Below, one piece after another: positions 1-10,700 of a stretch of DNA of 64,000 nt. The DNA lies in the NCBI RefSeq assembly GCF_903166585.1, contig NZ_CAESCM010000002.1, forward strand, positions 481,353 through 545,352, written 5' to 3'. The first letter of the stretch is position 1. The number at the start of each line of letters is the position of its first letter. This DNA is from Pedobacter ghigonis. GTDB lineage: Bacteria > Bacteroidota > Bacteroidia > Sphingobacteriales > Sphingobacteriaceae. Both the position numbers and the translations under genes were made by a program. The notes below the pieces were generated by a model that saw only the letters and a program-made list of their open reading frames with translations, ran no database searches and was not told the DNA's origin.

Positions 1-312
1 AACCGCAAAGCGCTATACGATGCTTATGCGAAATTTATCAGGCTAAAAAAGAACAATAGCATTTTTAATACTACCAGTTTTACTTACAACCTTGCCGGAG
101 GCGTTAAGTACATTAAATTAACCGAAGGCAGCAATACTGTTATTGTGGTAGGTAATTTTGATGTGGTAACCCAGGCCGCTAATATCGATTTTGGAGGCAC
201 AGGTACATGGCTCGATGCTACTGGCACCAGTATAAATTTATCTTCTGGTACTTACACCGGAAATCTGGCTCCAGGCGAGTACCATATTTTCAGTAAAACT
301 GCTTTAAAGTAA
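1..312 (+). CDS. C-terminal end of a probable alpha-amylase-family protein (partial)
   Basis: The open frame runs from the first base of the window to a TAA at 310-312, so only the last 103 residues are visible and the start lies outside. The opening helix (ALYDAYAKFIRLKKNN) followed by a beta-rich tail with alternating short strands resembles the end of the catalytic barrel and the C-terminal all-beta domain of GH13 alpha-amylases. This part of the family is poorly conserved, so the substrate cannot be stated. It lies on the same strand as the following ECF/SusCD genes. A glycan-degrading enzyme beside SusCD genes would be typical, but the catalytic residues are not in the window. Confidence 0.5.
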   Translation, partial: NRKALYDAYAKFIRLKKNNSIFNTTSFTYNLAGGVKYIKLTEGSNTVIVVGNFDVVTQAANIDFGGTGTWLDATGTSINLSSGTYTGNLAPGEYHIFSKTALK

Positions 313-316
313 TGTT

Positions 317-347
317 AACCCTGCAGGTTTTTTAAACCTGTGGGGTT
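317..347. repeat. Imperfect AACC...GGTT hairpin, dispersed type
   Basis: Two arms, AACCCTGCAGGTT and AACCTGTGGGGTT, can fold with two mismatches just after the first stop codon. A perfect relative of this hairpin lies at 17405-17437, which suggests a dispersed intergenic palindrome that may also end transcription. Confidence 0.5.
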
Positions 348-445
348 TGGTTGAAAACTTTAAAAAAACCACGAGGTTTATTAAGTCAGCTGGTAATAAT
401 CTTGTTGTTTTTAGTTAATATTGCTTTAACAACAAAGCATCCTAA

Positions 446-1000
446 ATGAAAGATAAACTAACGCATCACTTGCTCTGGGAACGGCTACGCGCCGGCGATA
501 AGGATGCGTTTTTTGATCTCTATGCCGAACTTTATTACCCGCTGGTCAATTTTGGGATTAGGGTATGTGCCGATGCCGATACTTCAAGCGAAGCTACCGA
601 TCAGGTTTTTACTACCATTTGGGAAAAGCACGAAACCCTCACCAGGGTCGAAAATGTGGAAGCCTATCTCCGTACTTTTTTAAAGCGTAAACTGCTGCGG
701 ATCCTCGAAAGAAAGCGCAAAATTAACGACGCCCTTTTTAATGCAGGTGCCGATGGCGATTGGATGGAAATGAGTTACGAAGAATTTATTGTCAAAGTAC
801 AAAGCGATGAACTGGTGAAACATCAGCTCAAAAGTGCATTGGAAAAACTAACCTTCCGCCAAAAACAGCTTATCCATTTAAAATTTTTTGATGGTTTTAG
901 TTACGAGCAGATAGCCGAACAAACCAATCAAACCATTAAAACAGCCTACAATACCATTTACGATGCACTCAAAATATTGAGGAAAGAGTTTAAGGGCTAG
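446..1000 (+). CDS. ECF-type RNA polymerase sigma-70 factor
   Basis: This 184-residue protein has the two-part ECF layout. Region 2 spans about residues 14-90 (begins RLRAGDKDAFFDLYAELYY). Region 4 spans about 125-182, with a helix-turn-helix in FSYEQIAEQTNQTIKTAYNT. Such factors direct RNA polymerase to a few promoters and are normally held by a partner anti-sigma factor. The next gene encodes a FecR protein, followed by an STN-bearing SusC and a SusD, which is the standard trans-envelope signalling arrangement. The inferred role is induction of the downstream transporter when its substrate binds outside. The target promoter cannot be identified from the sequence. Confidence 0.93.
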   Translation: MKDKLTHHLLWERLRAGDKDAFFDLYAELYYPLVNFGIRVCADADTSSEATDQVFTTIWEKHETLTRVENVEAYLRTFLKRKLLRILERKRKINDALFNAGADGDWMEMSYEEFIVKVQSDELVKHQLKSALEKLTFRQKQLIHLKFFDGFSYEQIAEQTNQTIKTAYNTIYDALKILRKEFKG

Positions 1001-1217
1001 TTCATTCGATCATTTGTTTACTGGTAATTCATTACGGTTTTGCACCGCGCTATTTCACTTGCCATTGATTAGCGAATAAATAGACCTTTTTGTTGAAATT
1101 AAATTTCCTTCTCTCAGGCTCTTCAAGGCATATATTTCGTTGTGTTAAAAAAAAGTTAAAATTTCCTTAGGAAAAAGTAAAGCTTTTAGGCACTGATATA
1201 TAAAAGGCAAAAATAAA

Positions 1218-2282
1218 ATGGTTGATAGAAGTAAATTCAATGCAGAAGACTTCCTTGTCGATAGTACTTTTCAGCAGTATTGTGCTGGAACGGATGCGCT
1301 ATGCATTGGATATTGGGAGAAATACATCAATGCCCATCCCGAGCAGGCATTGGTGATAGCAGAGGCAAAAAAATTATATGTGATACTGAGCGGAAATAAA
1401 CGCCCCTTAAATAAACAGCGCGAAAATTTAGCAGAAACGATGTTTCCGGTAGTTGAAACCGTAAAGCTTAAAAGTTATGGCTGGTTAAAAATTGCAGCCG
1501 CCATTGTTTTGGTGCTGAGCTCAGTGCTTTTATATCGCTTATATTTTAATAAAGGGAACCAACGCACCGTACAGCAGGTTTATAGTTTTACTACCAAAAG
1601 TGGCGAACGTAAAAAAATTATTTTAGAGGATGGCACTTCGGTATTGCTCAATGCAAAAAGTAATTTAACCATTACCAAAGGCTTTAACGATAAGTATCGC
1701 GAAGTAACCTTAACCGGTGAGGCCTTTTTTGATGTGGCGCACGATAAAAGCAGGCCTTTTAAAGTACATACCAGCGATTTTAACATCAATGTGTTGGGTA
1801 CTGCGTTTAACGTTAAAGCTTACCCTGATGAAATTACCTCAGAAGCAACGCTTATTCGCGGTTTAATTACAATGGAGGCCGTAAACGGAAACGGAGGTAC
1901 CATAACACTAAAGCCAAGTCAGAAGGTTACCTTCTATAAAACGCAGGTGCCAAAGCAGTCAACTAAACTGGTTAACCCTACAACGCCAAAACCAGAAATT
2001 ACCATTAACCACTATACCAAAATTAAAGATAGTACGATTGTAGAAACCGCCTGGACCCAGAATCGCATAGAGATTTATGACCAGGATTTCGACGAAATTA
2101 AAAATATACTGGAAAAATGGTATAACGTGGAAATCAGGTTCACAGATCCGGAAATTGAAAAATACCGTTTCACGGCAACCATTACCAACGAGACAATAGA
2201 AGATGTTTTAAAGGCATTAAAAGAAACCGAAAACAATTTTAAATATGAGATAAAAGGAAAACAAATCACCATCTCAAAATAG
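1218..2282 (+). CDS. FecR-family anti-sigma factor
   Basis: This 354-residue protein has an N-terminal cytoplasmic sigma-binding region (about 1-60). One membrane helix (about 88-108) leads into a periplasmic FecR domain (about 125-220, with ILEDGTSVLLNAKSNL and VLGTAFNVKAY). A C-terminal STN-like domain (about 283-354) completes the standard Bacteroidota form. It would relay a signal from the STN domain of the SusC at 2405 to the sigma factor at 446. The 217-bp gap from the sigma gene is longer than usual and holds no gene. An A-rich stretch precedes the ATG, as is common in this phylum, in place of a strong Shine-Dalgarno site. Confidence 0.93.
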   Translation: MVDRSKFNAEDFLVDSTFQQYCAGTDALCIGYWEKYINAHPEQALVIAEAKKLYVILSGNKRPLNKQRENLAETMFPVVETVKLKSYGWLKIAAAIVLVLSSVLLYRLYFNKGNQRTVQQVYSFTTKSGERKKIILEDGTSVLLNAKSNLTITKGFNDKYREVTLTGEAFFDVAHDKSRPFKVHTSDFNINVLGTAFNVKAYPDEITSEATLIRGLITMEAVNGNGGTITLKPSQKVTFYKTQVPKQSTKLVNPTTPKPEITINHYTKIKDSTIVETAWTQNRIEIYDQDFDEIKNILEKWYNVEIRFTDPEIEKYRFTATITNETIEDVLKALKETENNFKYEIKGKQITISK

Positions 2283-2289
2283 AGACAAA

Positions 2290-2318
2290 AAAAGGACGGT
2301 GTTGGAGCACCGCCCTTA
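2290..2318 (+). terminator. Hairpin between fecR and susC
   Basis: CGGTG and CACCG arms with flanking A and T tracts sit directly after the FecR stop codon. They could act as a partial terminator that sets the ratio of regulator to transporter. Confidence 0.5.
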
Positions 2319-2404
2319 TAGGTTTCTTTTTTGATTAATTAACTGGCAGTTTATGCGCAAACAGATTGCTGCCAATAACTTATGCAACCAAAAAAAACAA
2401 AAAT

Positions 2405-5400
2405 ATGATTTATTATTACTTACTGCAAGGGCATCCGAGATACAGGAGGCTTTTAAAATTCATTATGCTAATGAAACTAGCCTGTATTATGGTTTTCATT
2501 ACCTGCCTTAATGTTTCAGCATCTGTTTTTTCCCAGGAAAAAATCTCATTAGATGTTAAGAAAACAAAGCTGGCAAAGGTTTTACAGATTATTGAGCAGC
2601 AAAGCAGTTACCATTTTGTTTACAGCTCTTCTTATGTACCCGTAAACCGGGATGTAAGTATTACTGTAACCAACACTTTGGTTACCGATGTGCTGGCAGC
2701 TATTTTAAACAGAACGAACCTGAAATATTCTGTTTCCGATGGCGGCTTAATTGTCATTAGCAAAAATAAGGAAGTACCCATTACCGGAACTGTAAAAGAT
2801 GCACTTGGAGGTGCTTTGCCCGGTGCCAGTGTGCGGGTAAAAGGAACGGGTATTGGTACCTCTACCGATGTAAACGGTAAGTTTGCTTTAAATGCTCCCG
2901 AAAATGCTATTCTGGTCGTTTCTTATGCAGGTTTTCAAACCAGAGAACTTCCAATCGGCACTAAAACAGTTATCGATATCGTGCTCATAGAAGATACCAA
3001 GCAACTCACCGATGTGGTAGTTACCGCTTTGGGTATTAAGAAAGAAAGAAGGGCTTTAGGCTATTCGGTTACGCAGGTAGGTGGCGAAACCTTAACCCAG
3101 GCAAGAGAAAATAGTGTGTTAAACTCATTGGTAGGTAAAGTTGCCGGTTTAGATGTGAGTTCAACATCGGGTGGTGCTGGTGCGGCAACCAGTGTTATTA
3201 TCCGCGGTGTTTCCAGTCTGGGCCAAAGCAGTCAGCCTTTATATGTAATTAATGGTATTCCGATGGAGAGCGAGCCTGTAGGTAGGTTCAATGCCAATTC
3301 TGTAGGTAACTCTGGTGGACAATACGATAATGCGCCCGATCGTGGTGATGCTATCGGTAACTTAAATCCTGATGATATAGAAAGTATTTCGGTTTTAAAG
3401 GGTGCGGCTGCAGCGGCATTATACGGTTATCGTGCCAAAGCTGGTGTAATTTTAATCACCACCAAAAGCGGCAAGGGAAACAGCATAGAGTTTAACAGCA
3501 ACTATGTAGGCGAGCAGGTGATGGACCGAACAAACTGGCAGTATGTTTATGGTCAGGGTGTAAACGGACAAAAACCAGCTACTCAACTTGCTGCAGCCTC
3601 TACGGGTGGATCGAGTTGGGGCGCACGCCTGGATGGCTCGAATGTGGTACAGTTTGATGGAGTAAGCAGACCTTATTCGGCTCAGCAAAGCAATATCGAA
3701 GATTTTTATAAAACCGGAAATAGCTTTACCAATACTTTAGCTTTAAATAAAACTTTCACCGGCGGGGTAATCCGCGTTTCGGGAAGCGATTTGCACAACA
3801 ACTCTGTAGTGCCTAATTCAGGTTTGAACAGGCAGAATTTTACCTTGTCGAGCACTTTCGATCCGGTTAAAAACCTAGTAGTTGATGCCCGTTTTAACTA
3901 TATTTTAGAGCAGGCTAAAAACCGCCCGATGGTTTCGGATGGTGCGGGTAATGCCAATTACAATGCTGCTTTTTTACCAACCAGCGTAAATATTAACGAT
4001 TTAAAACCGTGGAAAAATGATAAAGGAAACGAAATCCTTTATAATACAGGTAATCCTTACGCAACTAATCCCTGGTTTGCAGCTTACGAATTTATCCACA
4101 ACACCAAAAAAGAACGTTTGTTAAGTTCGGCCAATGCAAAATATACTTTCGATAATGGATTGTTTTTACAGGCAAGGGCAGGTAGAGATGCCTATAACGA
4201 AACCTATTTGGGCGTAACACCTTCGGGCACGGCTTACGATCTGGATGGGGGTTACACTGAACAGTTAACCAATTTTTCTGATATTAATGTGGATGGTTTA
4301 ATCGGTAAATCTTTTAAAATAGACGATTTTTCGATTACCCCAAATATTGGTGCCAGTTATCGCCGTACTAAATTAACGCAAACTACCAACCAGGGCGGTT
4401 CTTTCCAGATCCCTGGAATCTATACCTTATCCAATACCGGCGGAAAAACGGTTAGCGTTGTTCAAAGCGATCAGGAAACACAATCCATTTATGGTACTTT
4501 AGAATTTACTTATAAAGATATCTTTTACTTAACAGGAAGCGGAAGAACCGACTGGTTTTCTACTTTAGCAACGCCAGGAAAAGATAATAAACTGAGTGTA
4601 TTTTATCCAGCTATTAGCGGTTCATTCGTCTTTTCTGAACTATGGAAGCCATCTTTCTTAAGCTTCGGTAAATTAAGGGCAGGATATGCCGTAGTGGGGC
4701 AGGGAGCTTTACCGTTTAAAACGCAATTGTATTATAACCTGCGCAGCGAAACGGTTAACGGAAGTCCGATTGGGAATATCGTAAATCCATCCATCCCAAA
4801 TGCATCATTATTTGCTTCGAAAGCGAAGGAGCTCGAAATTGGTACTGAAATGCGCTTCTTTGGCGATAGGTTAAATCTGGATCTAACCTGGTATAACAAA
4901 AAATCGAGTGATGAAATTCTGGATGTACCCACTTCAACCACCACAGGTTACAATGGTGCCACTTTAAATATTGGCGAACTTCAAAATAAAGGTGTTGAGG
5001 CATTAATCTCAGGTGTTATATTAAAAAATAAAGATTTCAGTTGGACATCAAGCGTAAACGGATCGTATAACGATAACAAGGTAATTACGCTGGCACCAGG
5101 TACCGCCTCGCAGCTGTTGGCCACTTCCAGAAGTAATGTTGGCTTTTTACAAAATATAGCAGGCTTGCCGGTTGGTCAGGTAATGGCTTACGATTTTAAA
5201 TACGATGCCAGTGGCAATATTGTTAAGGATACCAACGGTGCACCAGAAAGAGGCGAGTTAAAAGCTTATGGTTCTGCCTATGGTAAATGGAGCGCAGGCT
5301 GGAACAACGAATTTAACTATAAAGGCATTAACCTGTCTTTCTTAATTGATGGCAAGTGGGGCGGGAAAATTTTCTCGGCAACCGATTACTATGGTTATGT

Positions 5401-5746
5401 TTTCGGACTTCACCAGGCTACTTTAGAAAATCGTGATGCGCTGGGTATTAATGCAGCCAATTATTATACCACCTATGCCAACAACGTTTCAAAACAATTT
5501 GTTCAAGATGCCAGCTTTGTCAAATTCAGACAGGTGATATTGGGGTATAATTTCCCGGCAAAACTGTTCAACAATAAGATTAAAGGCCTCAATTTAAGTT
5601 TTGTTGGGCGTAACTTATTCATCATCATGAAAAAGACAGATAACATCGATCCTGAATCGAGTTATAATGCCACTTTTCCGGGTATGGAGTTGGGCGGTGT
5701 GCCGCCTGTGCGCACCTATGGTTTAAATTTAAGTGTTAAGTTATAA
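2405..5746 (+). CDS. SusC/RagA-family TonB-linked outer membrane transporter with STN domain
   Basis: The frame is open from a TTG at 2366, but the ATG at 2405 (MIYYYLLQGH) is the likely start because it gives a sensible N-terminus, for 1113 residues. In order there are a signal peptide ending near SVFSQ, an STN domain (about 47-120, KTKLAKVLQIIEQQSSYHF), a carboxypeptidase-regulatory-like beta-sandwich (about 125-200), a plug domain opening with DVVVTALGIKKERRALGYSV, and a long beta-barrel. The ALGIKKE stretch is a SusC hallmark. The STN domain implies a signalling transporter coupled to the FecR and sigma genes upstream. The substrate is unknown. A SusD partner follows after 19 bp. Confidence 0.95.
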   Translation: MIYYYLLQGHPRYRRLLKFIMLMKLACIMVFITCLNVSASVFSQEKISLDVKKTKLAKVLQIIEQQSSYHFVYSSSYVPVNRDVSITVTNTLVTDVLAAILNRTNLKYSVSDGGLIVISKNKEVPITGTVKDALGGALPGASVRVKGTGIGTSTDVNGKFALNAPENAILVVSYAGFQTRELPIGTKTVIDIVLIEDTKQLTDVVVTALGIKKERRALGYSVTQVGGETLTQARENSVLNSLVGKVAGLDVSSTSGGAGAATSVIIRGVSSLGQSSQPLYVINGIPMESEPVGRFNANSVGNSGGQYDNAPDRGDAIGNLNPDDIESISVLKGAAAAALYGYRAKAGVILITTKSGKGNSIEFNSNYVGEQVMDRTNWQYVYGQGVNGQKPATQLAAASTGGSSWGARLDGSNVVQFDGVSRPYSAQQSNIEDFYKTGNSFTNTLALNKTFTGGVIRVSGSDLHNNSVVPNSGLNRQNFTLSSTFDPVKNLVVDARFNYILEQAKNRPMVSDGAGNANYNAAFLPTSVNINDLKPWKNDKGNEILYNTGNPYATNPWFAAYEFIHNTKKERLLSSANAKYTFDNGLFLQARAGRDAYNETYLGVTPSGTAYDLDGGYTEQLTNFSDINVDGLIGKSFKIDDFSITPNIGASYRRTKLTQTTNQGGSFQIPGIYTLSNTGGKTVSVVQSDQETQSIYGTLEFTYKDIFYLTGSGRTDWFSTLATPGKDNKLSVFYPAISGSFVFSELWKPSFLSFGKLRAGYAVVGQGALPFKTQLYYNLRSETVNGSPIGNIVNPSIPNASLFASKAKELEIGTEMRFFGDRLNLDLTWYNKKSSDEILDVPTSTTTGYNGATLNIGELQNKGVEALISGVILKNKDFSWTSSVNGSYNDNKVITLAPGTASQLLATSRSNVGFLQNIAGLPVGQVMAYDFKYDASGNIVKDTNGAPERGELKAYGSAYGKWSAGWNNEFNYKGINLSFLIDGKWGGKIFSATDYYGYVFGLHQATLENRDALGINAANYYTTYANNVSKQFVQDASFVKFRQVILGYNFPAKLFNNKIKGLNLSFVGRNLFIIMKKTDNIDPESSYNATFPGMELGGVPPVRTYGLNLSVKL

Positions 5747-5765
5747 TCCTCTAAACGAATTGAAA

Positions 5766-7346
5766 ATGAAAACGATCATAAAATTATACATACCACTTAT
5801 TTTATCTGGATTAGCATTGATAACTGGGTGTACAAAAGACTTCGAAAAAATTAATACAGACCCGGTTTCGGTTGGGCAAGAACAATATAATCCTAATTAT
5901 TTATTATCAACAGCACAGCTAAACTATACCGGAAGTATCGATTTCGCTTACGAAACCTGGCGCGGGAATTTAATTTATGCCTCTACCATGATGCAAGGAA
6001 TGTCATCAGTAATTGGTTATTGGGCCGGCGATAAGTACATGTTAAACGAAGGTTATACTGCCGCCTACTGGGAAAAGGCTTATCCCGATCAGGTAAAATA
6101 CGCTGCCGATCTGGTAGAATTTACCAAAGGAAAAACCCAATACAATAATGTTTATCAAATGGGCAGAATCTGGAAAGCCTTAATTTTTGAGCGCCTTACC
6201 GATTTATATGGCGATGTGCCTTATTTTGATGCAGGTAAAGGTTATTATACCGGAAACTTGTACCCTAAATACGATGCGCAACAAGCCATTTATGCCGATC
6301 TTTTAAAAGAGGTTGATGAGGCAGGCAATGCCTTAAGCACAAGCGGAGATGCAGTAACAGGCGATTTGGTATTTGCCGGCGATGTGGCAAAATGGAAACG
6401 ATTTGCTGCCAGTTTAATGTTGCGTATGGCCATGCGTTTAACCAAAGCAGACGCTACTTTAGCACAAACTTATATTAACAAAGCAGTGGGCAAAACCATG
6501 ACAGGCGATGCAGACAATGCTTTTTTCAAGCATGATGTTAATGGTAGCCGGGTTACCCAGAACAGAAATGCCCAGGTTTTATTGGGCGATGGCGGTCAGG
6601 AGAATTTTTATACCAGATGGAGCAGTACATTTATCAACTACTTAAAAACCAATAACGATCCGCGTTTAAGTAAAGTAGCCGTAACTAAACTGTATTTAAC
6701 TGATGGGACTAAAGATCAGAACCCTGCTTATATTACTACAGCTGCGGTACAGAAAGGAATGCCAAACGGAAAAGATTTAAGTGGTATTGCCGGTAGAGAT
6801 ATCCGCCAGGATGCATCTTATACCGATTTTACAGATTATTCTTCGCCTAACCCAGGCATGTTAAAGCGAAACGGTAATACCTTTATCTTAACGTATGCAG
6901 AAACTGAGCTGCTTTGGGCCGAAGCTGCCCAACGTTATGGTATTGGTGGTTCGGCCGCAACACATTATAATGCAGGTGTAACCTCAGCCATGACTTATCT
7001 TTCGCAGTACGATGCTGCCATGGCCGTAAGTGCATCCGATGCTGCTGCTTATTTAATTGCACATCCTTATGTGGCGGCAAATGGTTTAGATATGATTGCT
7101 ACGCAATACTGGGCACATACCATCACCATGCTCGATTTTTACGAAACCTGGTCTAACTGGAGAAGAACCGGACTTCCGGTTTTAGTGCCTGTGGTGTATC
7201 CTAATACCAACACAGGAGGCTCCATTCCCCGCCGTTTTCCTTACCCGCTTTTTGAAGGTGTATCTAATGCTACCAATTACAAAGCAGCATCAGCTGCAGT
7301 TCCTGGTGGAGATAAACTGGTAGGTAAGGTATGGTGGGATAAATAA
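5766..7346 (+). CDS. SusD/RagB-family outer membrane lipoprotein
   Basis: The ATG at 5766 is chosen over an in-frame start at 5733 because it opens a clean lipoprotein signal (MKTIIKLYIPLILSG) ending in a lipobox with Cys22, for 526 residues. The stretch CTKDFEKINTDPVSVG is typical of the SusD-like_2 group. SusD proteins form the lid of the SusC barrel and capture oligosaccharide or peptide at the cell surface. The gene starts 19 bp after its SusC partner and is followed by a terminator, so it closes the first operon. The ligand cannot be deduced. Confidence 0.93.
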   Translation: MKTIIKLYIPLILSGLALITGCTKDFEKINTDPVSVGQEQYNPNYLLSTAQLNYTGSIDFAYETWRGNLIYASTMMQGMSSVIGYWAGDKYMLNEGYTAAYWEKAYPDQVKYAADLVEFTKGKTQYNNVYQMGRIWKALIFERLTDLYGDVPYFDAGKGYYTGNLYPKYDAQQAIYADLLKEVDEAGNALSTSGDAVTGDLVFAGDVAKWKRFAASLMLRMAMRLTKADATLAQTYINKAVGKTMTGDADNAFFKHDVNGSRVTQNRNAQVLLGDGGQENFYTRWSSTFINYLKTNNDPRLSKVAVTKLYLTDGTKDQNPAYITTAAVQKGMPNGKDLSGIAGRDIRQDASYTDFTDYSSPNPGMLKRNGNTFILTYAETELLWAEAAQRYGIGGSAATHYNAGVTSAMTYLSQYDAAMAVSASDAAAYLIAHPYVAANGLDMIATQYWAHTITMLDFYETWSNWRRTGLPVLVPVVYPNTNTGGSIPRRFPYPLFEGVSNATNYKAASAAVPGGDKLVGKVWWDK

Positions 7347-7368
7347 AACAAATCATCCCTTTTTACTA

Positions 7369-7401
7369 ACCGGCATTGCTAAAAGCGATGTCGGTTTTTT
7401 T
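7369..7401 (+). terminator. Rho-independent terminator after the first SusCD operon
   Basis: ACCGGCATTGCT pairs with AGCGATGTCGGT (mismatches within the stem) around a short A loop, followed by seven T residues. Confidence 0.85.
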
Positions 7402-7432
7402 ATGCACAAGCCACTCAAAACTTTGATTCAGT

Positions 7433-7442
7433 CAAACGTTTG
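7433..7442. promoter_or_regulatory. LacI-type operator candidate 1
   Basis: The 10-bp perfect palindrome CAAACGTTTG has the central CG dyad typical of LacI/PurR-family operators. The flanks are T on the left and TGC on the right. It is 290 bp upstream of the second SusC start. Confidence 0.5.
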
Positions 7443-7581
7443 TGCGGCAATTTATCGTGCTTTAACTTCAATACTGCCTTTGCGCTTAAACGTTGTTGTA
7501 ATCTTTGAAAAATATGCGAAAAACAGGCCCGTACTAAATTTTTAGGTGAATTTATTTGCCGTATTTTCTTCTTAACTCGAT

Positions 7582-7591
7582 CAAACGTTTG
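7582..7591. promoter_or_regulatory. LacI-type operator candidate 2
   Basis: A second exact copy of CAAACGTTTG lies 149 bp downstream of the first, with matching flanks (T on the left, CGC on the right). Two identical dyads upstream of one operon suggest a regulator that binds both, possibly with looping. No LacI-family gene lies in the window. Confidence 0.55.
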
Positions 7592-7731
7592 CGCATTGTT
7601 TTAGAAAAAAATGTGATTTGTTTGACCTTACCTTTAAGTAACAAACAAAACTAGCGTTCCCGAAATAACCTACTGATTATAATTTATTGTAAGCAGTAAA
7701 ATAACAACTAATCAAACCTAAATTTTTTTTC

Positions 7732-10700
7732 ATGACCAAATTTTACACCCGAAGAATCGGCATTCTCGCCGTTTTTCTGCTGGTTGTTACATCCGTATCA
7801 GCCCAGTTAAAAATTACCGGAGTTGTCAAGGGCTCCGACGATGGTTCAACCTTGCCAGGAGTATCGGTAAAGGTTAAACGTTTAAGCGCAGCTACCAGTA
7901 CCGATGAGAAGGGAAGGTTTAGCATTGCTGCCGCCAAAGATGCTGTATTGATTTTTTCTTATGTTGGCTATAAACCCCGTGAGGTGGAGGTTTCGGGCCG
8001 GACTGAAATTAATGTTACCCTAACGGCAGATTCGAAAGCCTTAACCGATGTAATTGTAGTAGGTTACCAGAAGCAAACTACACGAAAAGCCACAGGGGCA
8101 ATTCAGGTGGTTAATGCCGAACAAATTCAGAACCTACCCTCACCAAGTTTCGAATCGTTGCTGCAGGGAAGGGTTTCTGGTATTAATATTCAAACCTTTT
8201 CGGGCGAACCGGGTGTTAGAAATACCTTTACCGTTAGGGGGAATTCTACCATTAGCGGCAATTTAAATAGCGATGACCTTGATTTAGCCAGGACAATGAG
8301 TACGCCGTTATTCATTATTGATGGAATTCCTTTGTCGGTAACCGATTTAGAAGGATCATCGGCCACTGGTTCAAACTACCTGGCTGGTATCAATGTGAAC
8401 GATATCGAAAGCATTGTGGTGCAAAAAGATGCTGCTGCTACAGCGGTTTGGGGATCGCGTGGTGCCAATGGTGTAATTGTAATTAAAACCAAAAAGGGAG
8501 CTACCGGAAAACCTGTTGTCCGTTTGTCTTACTACACAGGTTTAACCGAGCGCCCTGAATTGCAAAGGACCGTTGCAGGTGCAGAAGAGCGCCAGCAAAA
8601 GCTGGATTTATTGAGACAATATGGTACTTACGATCAGTTGGCTTCTATTCCTCAAATGTTAACAGATAGTATTAACCCTTCTTTTAACAATGCTACTGAT
8701 TGGCAGGACCTGTTTTATAAATCAGGCAGAATTAGCAATTATGATGTTAACGTTTCTGCAGGTAATGAGTTGTTGAACTATCGTTTATCAATGAACTATT
8801 ACGATGAAGATGGTATTGTTCGGAGCACAGGTTTTAAAAGATATTCGTTTAGAGGAAATTTTGATTTTAAACTTTCGCCTAAAGTAAATACCAATATGAT
8901 CCTTGCAGCTTCAAGAATGGATAGAAAACGTGGACTAGGCAGAAATAGGGATGAAATTGTTCCGGTAAGTGCTGCTGCTATGCCTTCTTCTTTTGTAAAA
9001 CTTACCGATCAGGATTACGATTTTTACTACGGGCAATACGATAAGATCAAAGATCAAAATCAATCGGATCAATTTAGTTTGTATAGCCAAACCAATGTAG
9101 ATATTGTTAAAGGTTTGCAGTATTCGTTTCAAGGGTCCCTTTCAGGAAACTTAGAGAACCGCGATCGTTTTCAGCCATCAGAGCTTGATGCCAATGGCGT
9201 GTCATACGCATCAAGTAATAAATCAAATTACTTCAGTTATTATTTGGCCAATGTTCTAACTTTTACCCGGACAATTAATAAAGACCATAGTTTTAACATT
9301 GTAGGTATCCAGTCTTATCAGTTCGATCAGAGAAGGAAAACCTTTGTTGAAGGCTATAATGTACCGACCGATAACATTCAGGTAGTACAGGGAGTGCCAC
9401 AGAAAGATTTGAGTGGATATTCTGATTTGGGTAAAGCTGCACTGCTTTCTTTTACAGGTCAGTTTTCTTATGATTATAAATCGAAATATATCTTAAACGC
9501 ATCTTACCGTGCCGATGCTTCATCGCGTTTTGGTAAGGACACCAAATGGGGATATTTTCCGGCTGTATCATTAGCCTGGGTTGCTTCTGATGAGTCTTTC
9601 CTGAAAAATTTCGAATGGTTATCGTTATTTAAAGTAAGAGGAAGTTATGGTTTGTCTGGTACTCTTCCTGATGATTTCTATGCACCTTACAACGTTTGGG
9701 ATGTAGGTTCGAGCACTTATGATGGAATTGTTACGGCATATCCGTCGTTTACTAAACCAATTACACAGCCAGATTTAACCTGGAACAAATCTGATCAGCT
9801 TAACATTGGTGCCGATATTTATTTGTTTAAAAACAGACTTAATATTTCTGCCGATTTTTATCGCAAACAAACTAAAAATCCAATATTAACCTTCCCGTTC
9901 CCATCATACACCGGCTACAGCCAGGTTTCTTACAACGTTCCATTAAAAATATTGAACGAAGGTATCGATCTTCAGATCCAGAGCAGAAACTTAAGTCCTG
10001 AAAGCAAATTACAGTGGACCACCAATTTAAACGTGAGTTACAATAAAAACAGATTGGCTTCGCTGCCTGATGGTAACAAAAGTTTCTATATGGATAGCAG
10101 GGGCTATAATCAATCGTTGTATTTTACCGTTGGCGGACCAGTTTATGGCTGGGCGCAAATGCTTTATCAGGGTGTGTACAACAACACAGGTCAAATACCT
10201 GTTAACCCGCTTACAGGAAAATACATCACTTATTTTAAAGGAAATTATGTAGTTAAACCTGGTTTCCCGGCCTGGAAAGATGTTAACGCCGATTACGATG
10301 TTTGGAGCGATGAAGATAAAGGAGCAGCCGACGGAGATTTAAGACCATCAGGAGATCCAAATCCTAAATTTACCGGTGGTATTTACAATGAGTTTAACTA
10401 CAAGAACTGGTCGTTTAGCGTTTTAGGTACCTTTACATTAGGACGTGATATAATCAACAACCTTAAGGCCAATCAGTATGCAAACGTATTTAACTTCGGA
10501 AACCTGGCCGAAAACTTTGCAGGTCAACGTTTACCAGATTTAAGTCAGGTTGATTATTGGACACCTCAAAAAGCTACTAATCCTAATTACTCAGCTGGTT
10601 TCCCTGCTTTGAATCCTTACGGAAGTAACTTCTATCAGTTTTTACCATTTAGTACACTTTGGAATGAGAGCGGCGATTATTTTAAAATCAAAACCATCAC

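Larger units (their letters stand above)
7402..7731. other. Regulatory region upstream of the second SusCD operon
   Basis: This gene-free stretch separates the terminator of the first locus from the second SusC gene. It holds two identical palindromes (see the separate entries). No convincing TTG/TAnnTTTG promoter pair was found by eye. Confidence 0.6.

Noticed and set aside
7592..7731. Promoter of the second SusC gene
   Set aside because: No TTG/TAnnTTTG pair at acceptable spacing could be found. The nearest string, TACCTTTA, lacks the final G and a -33 element.
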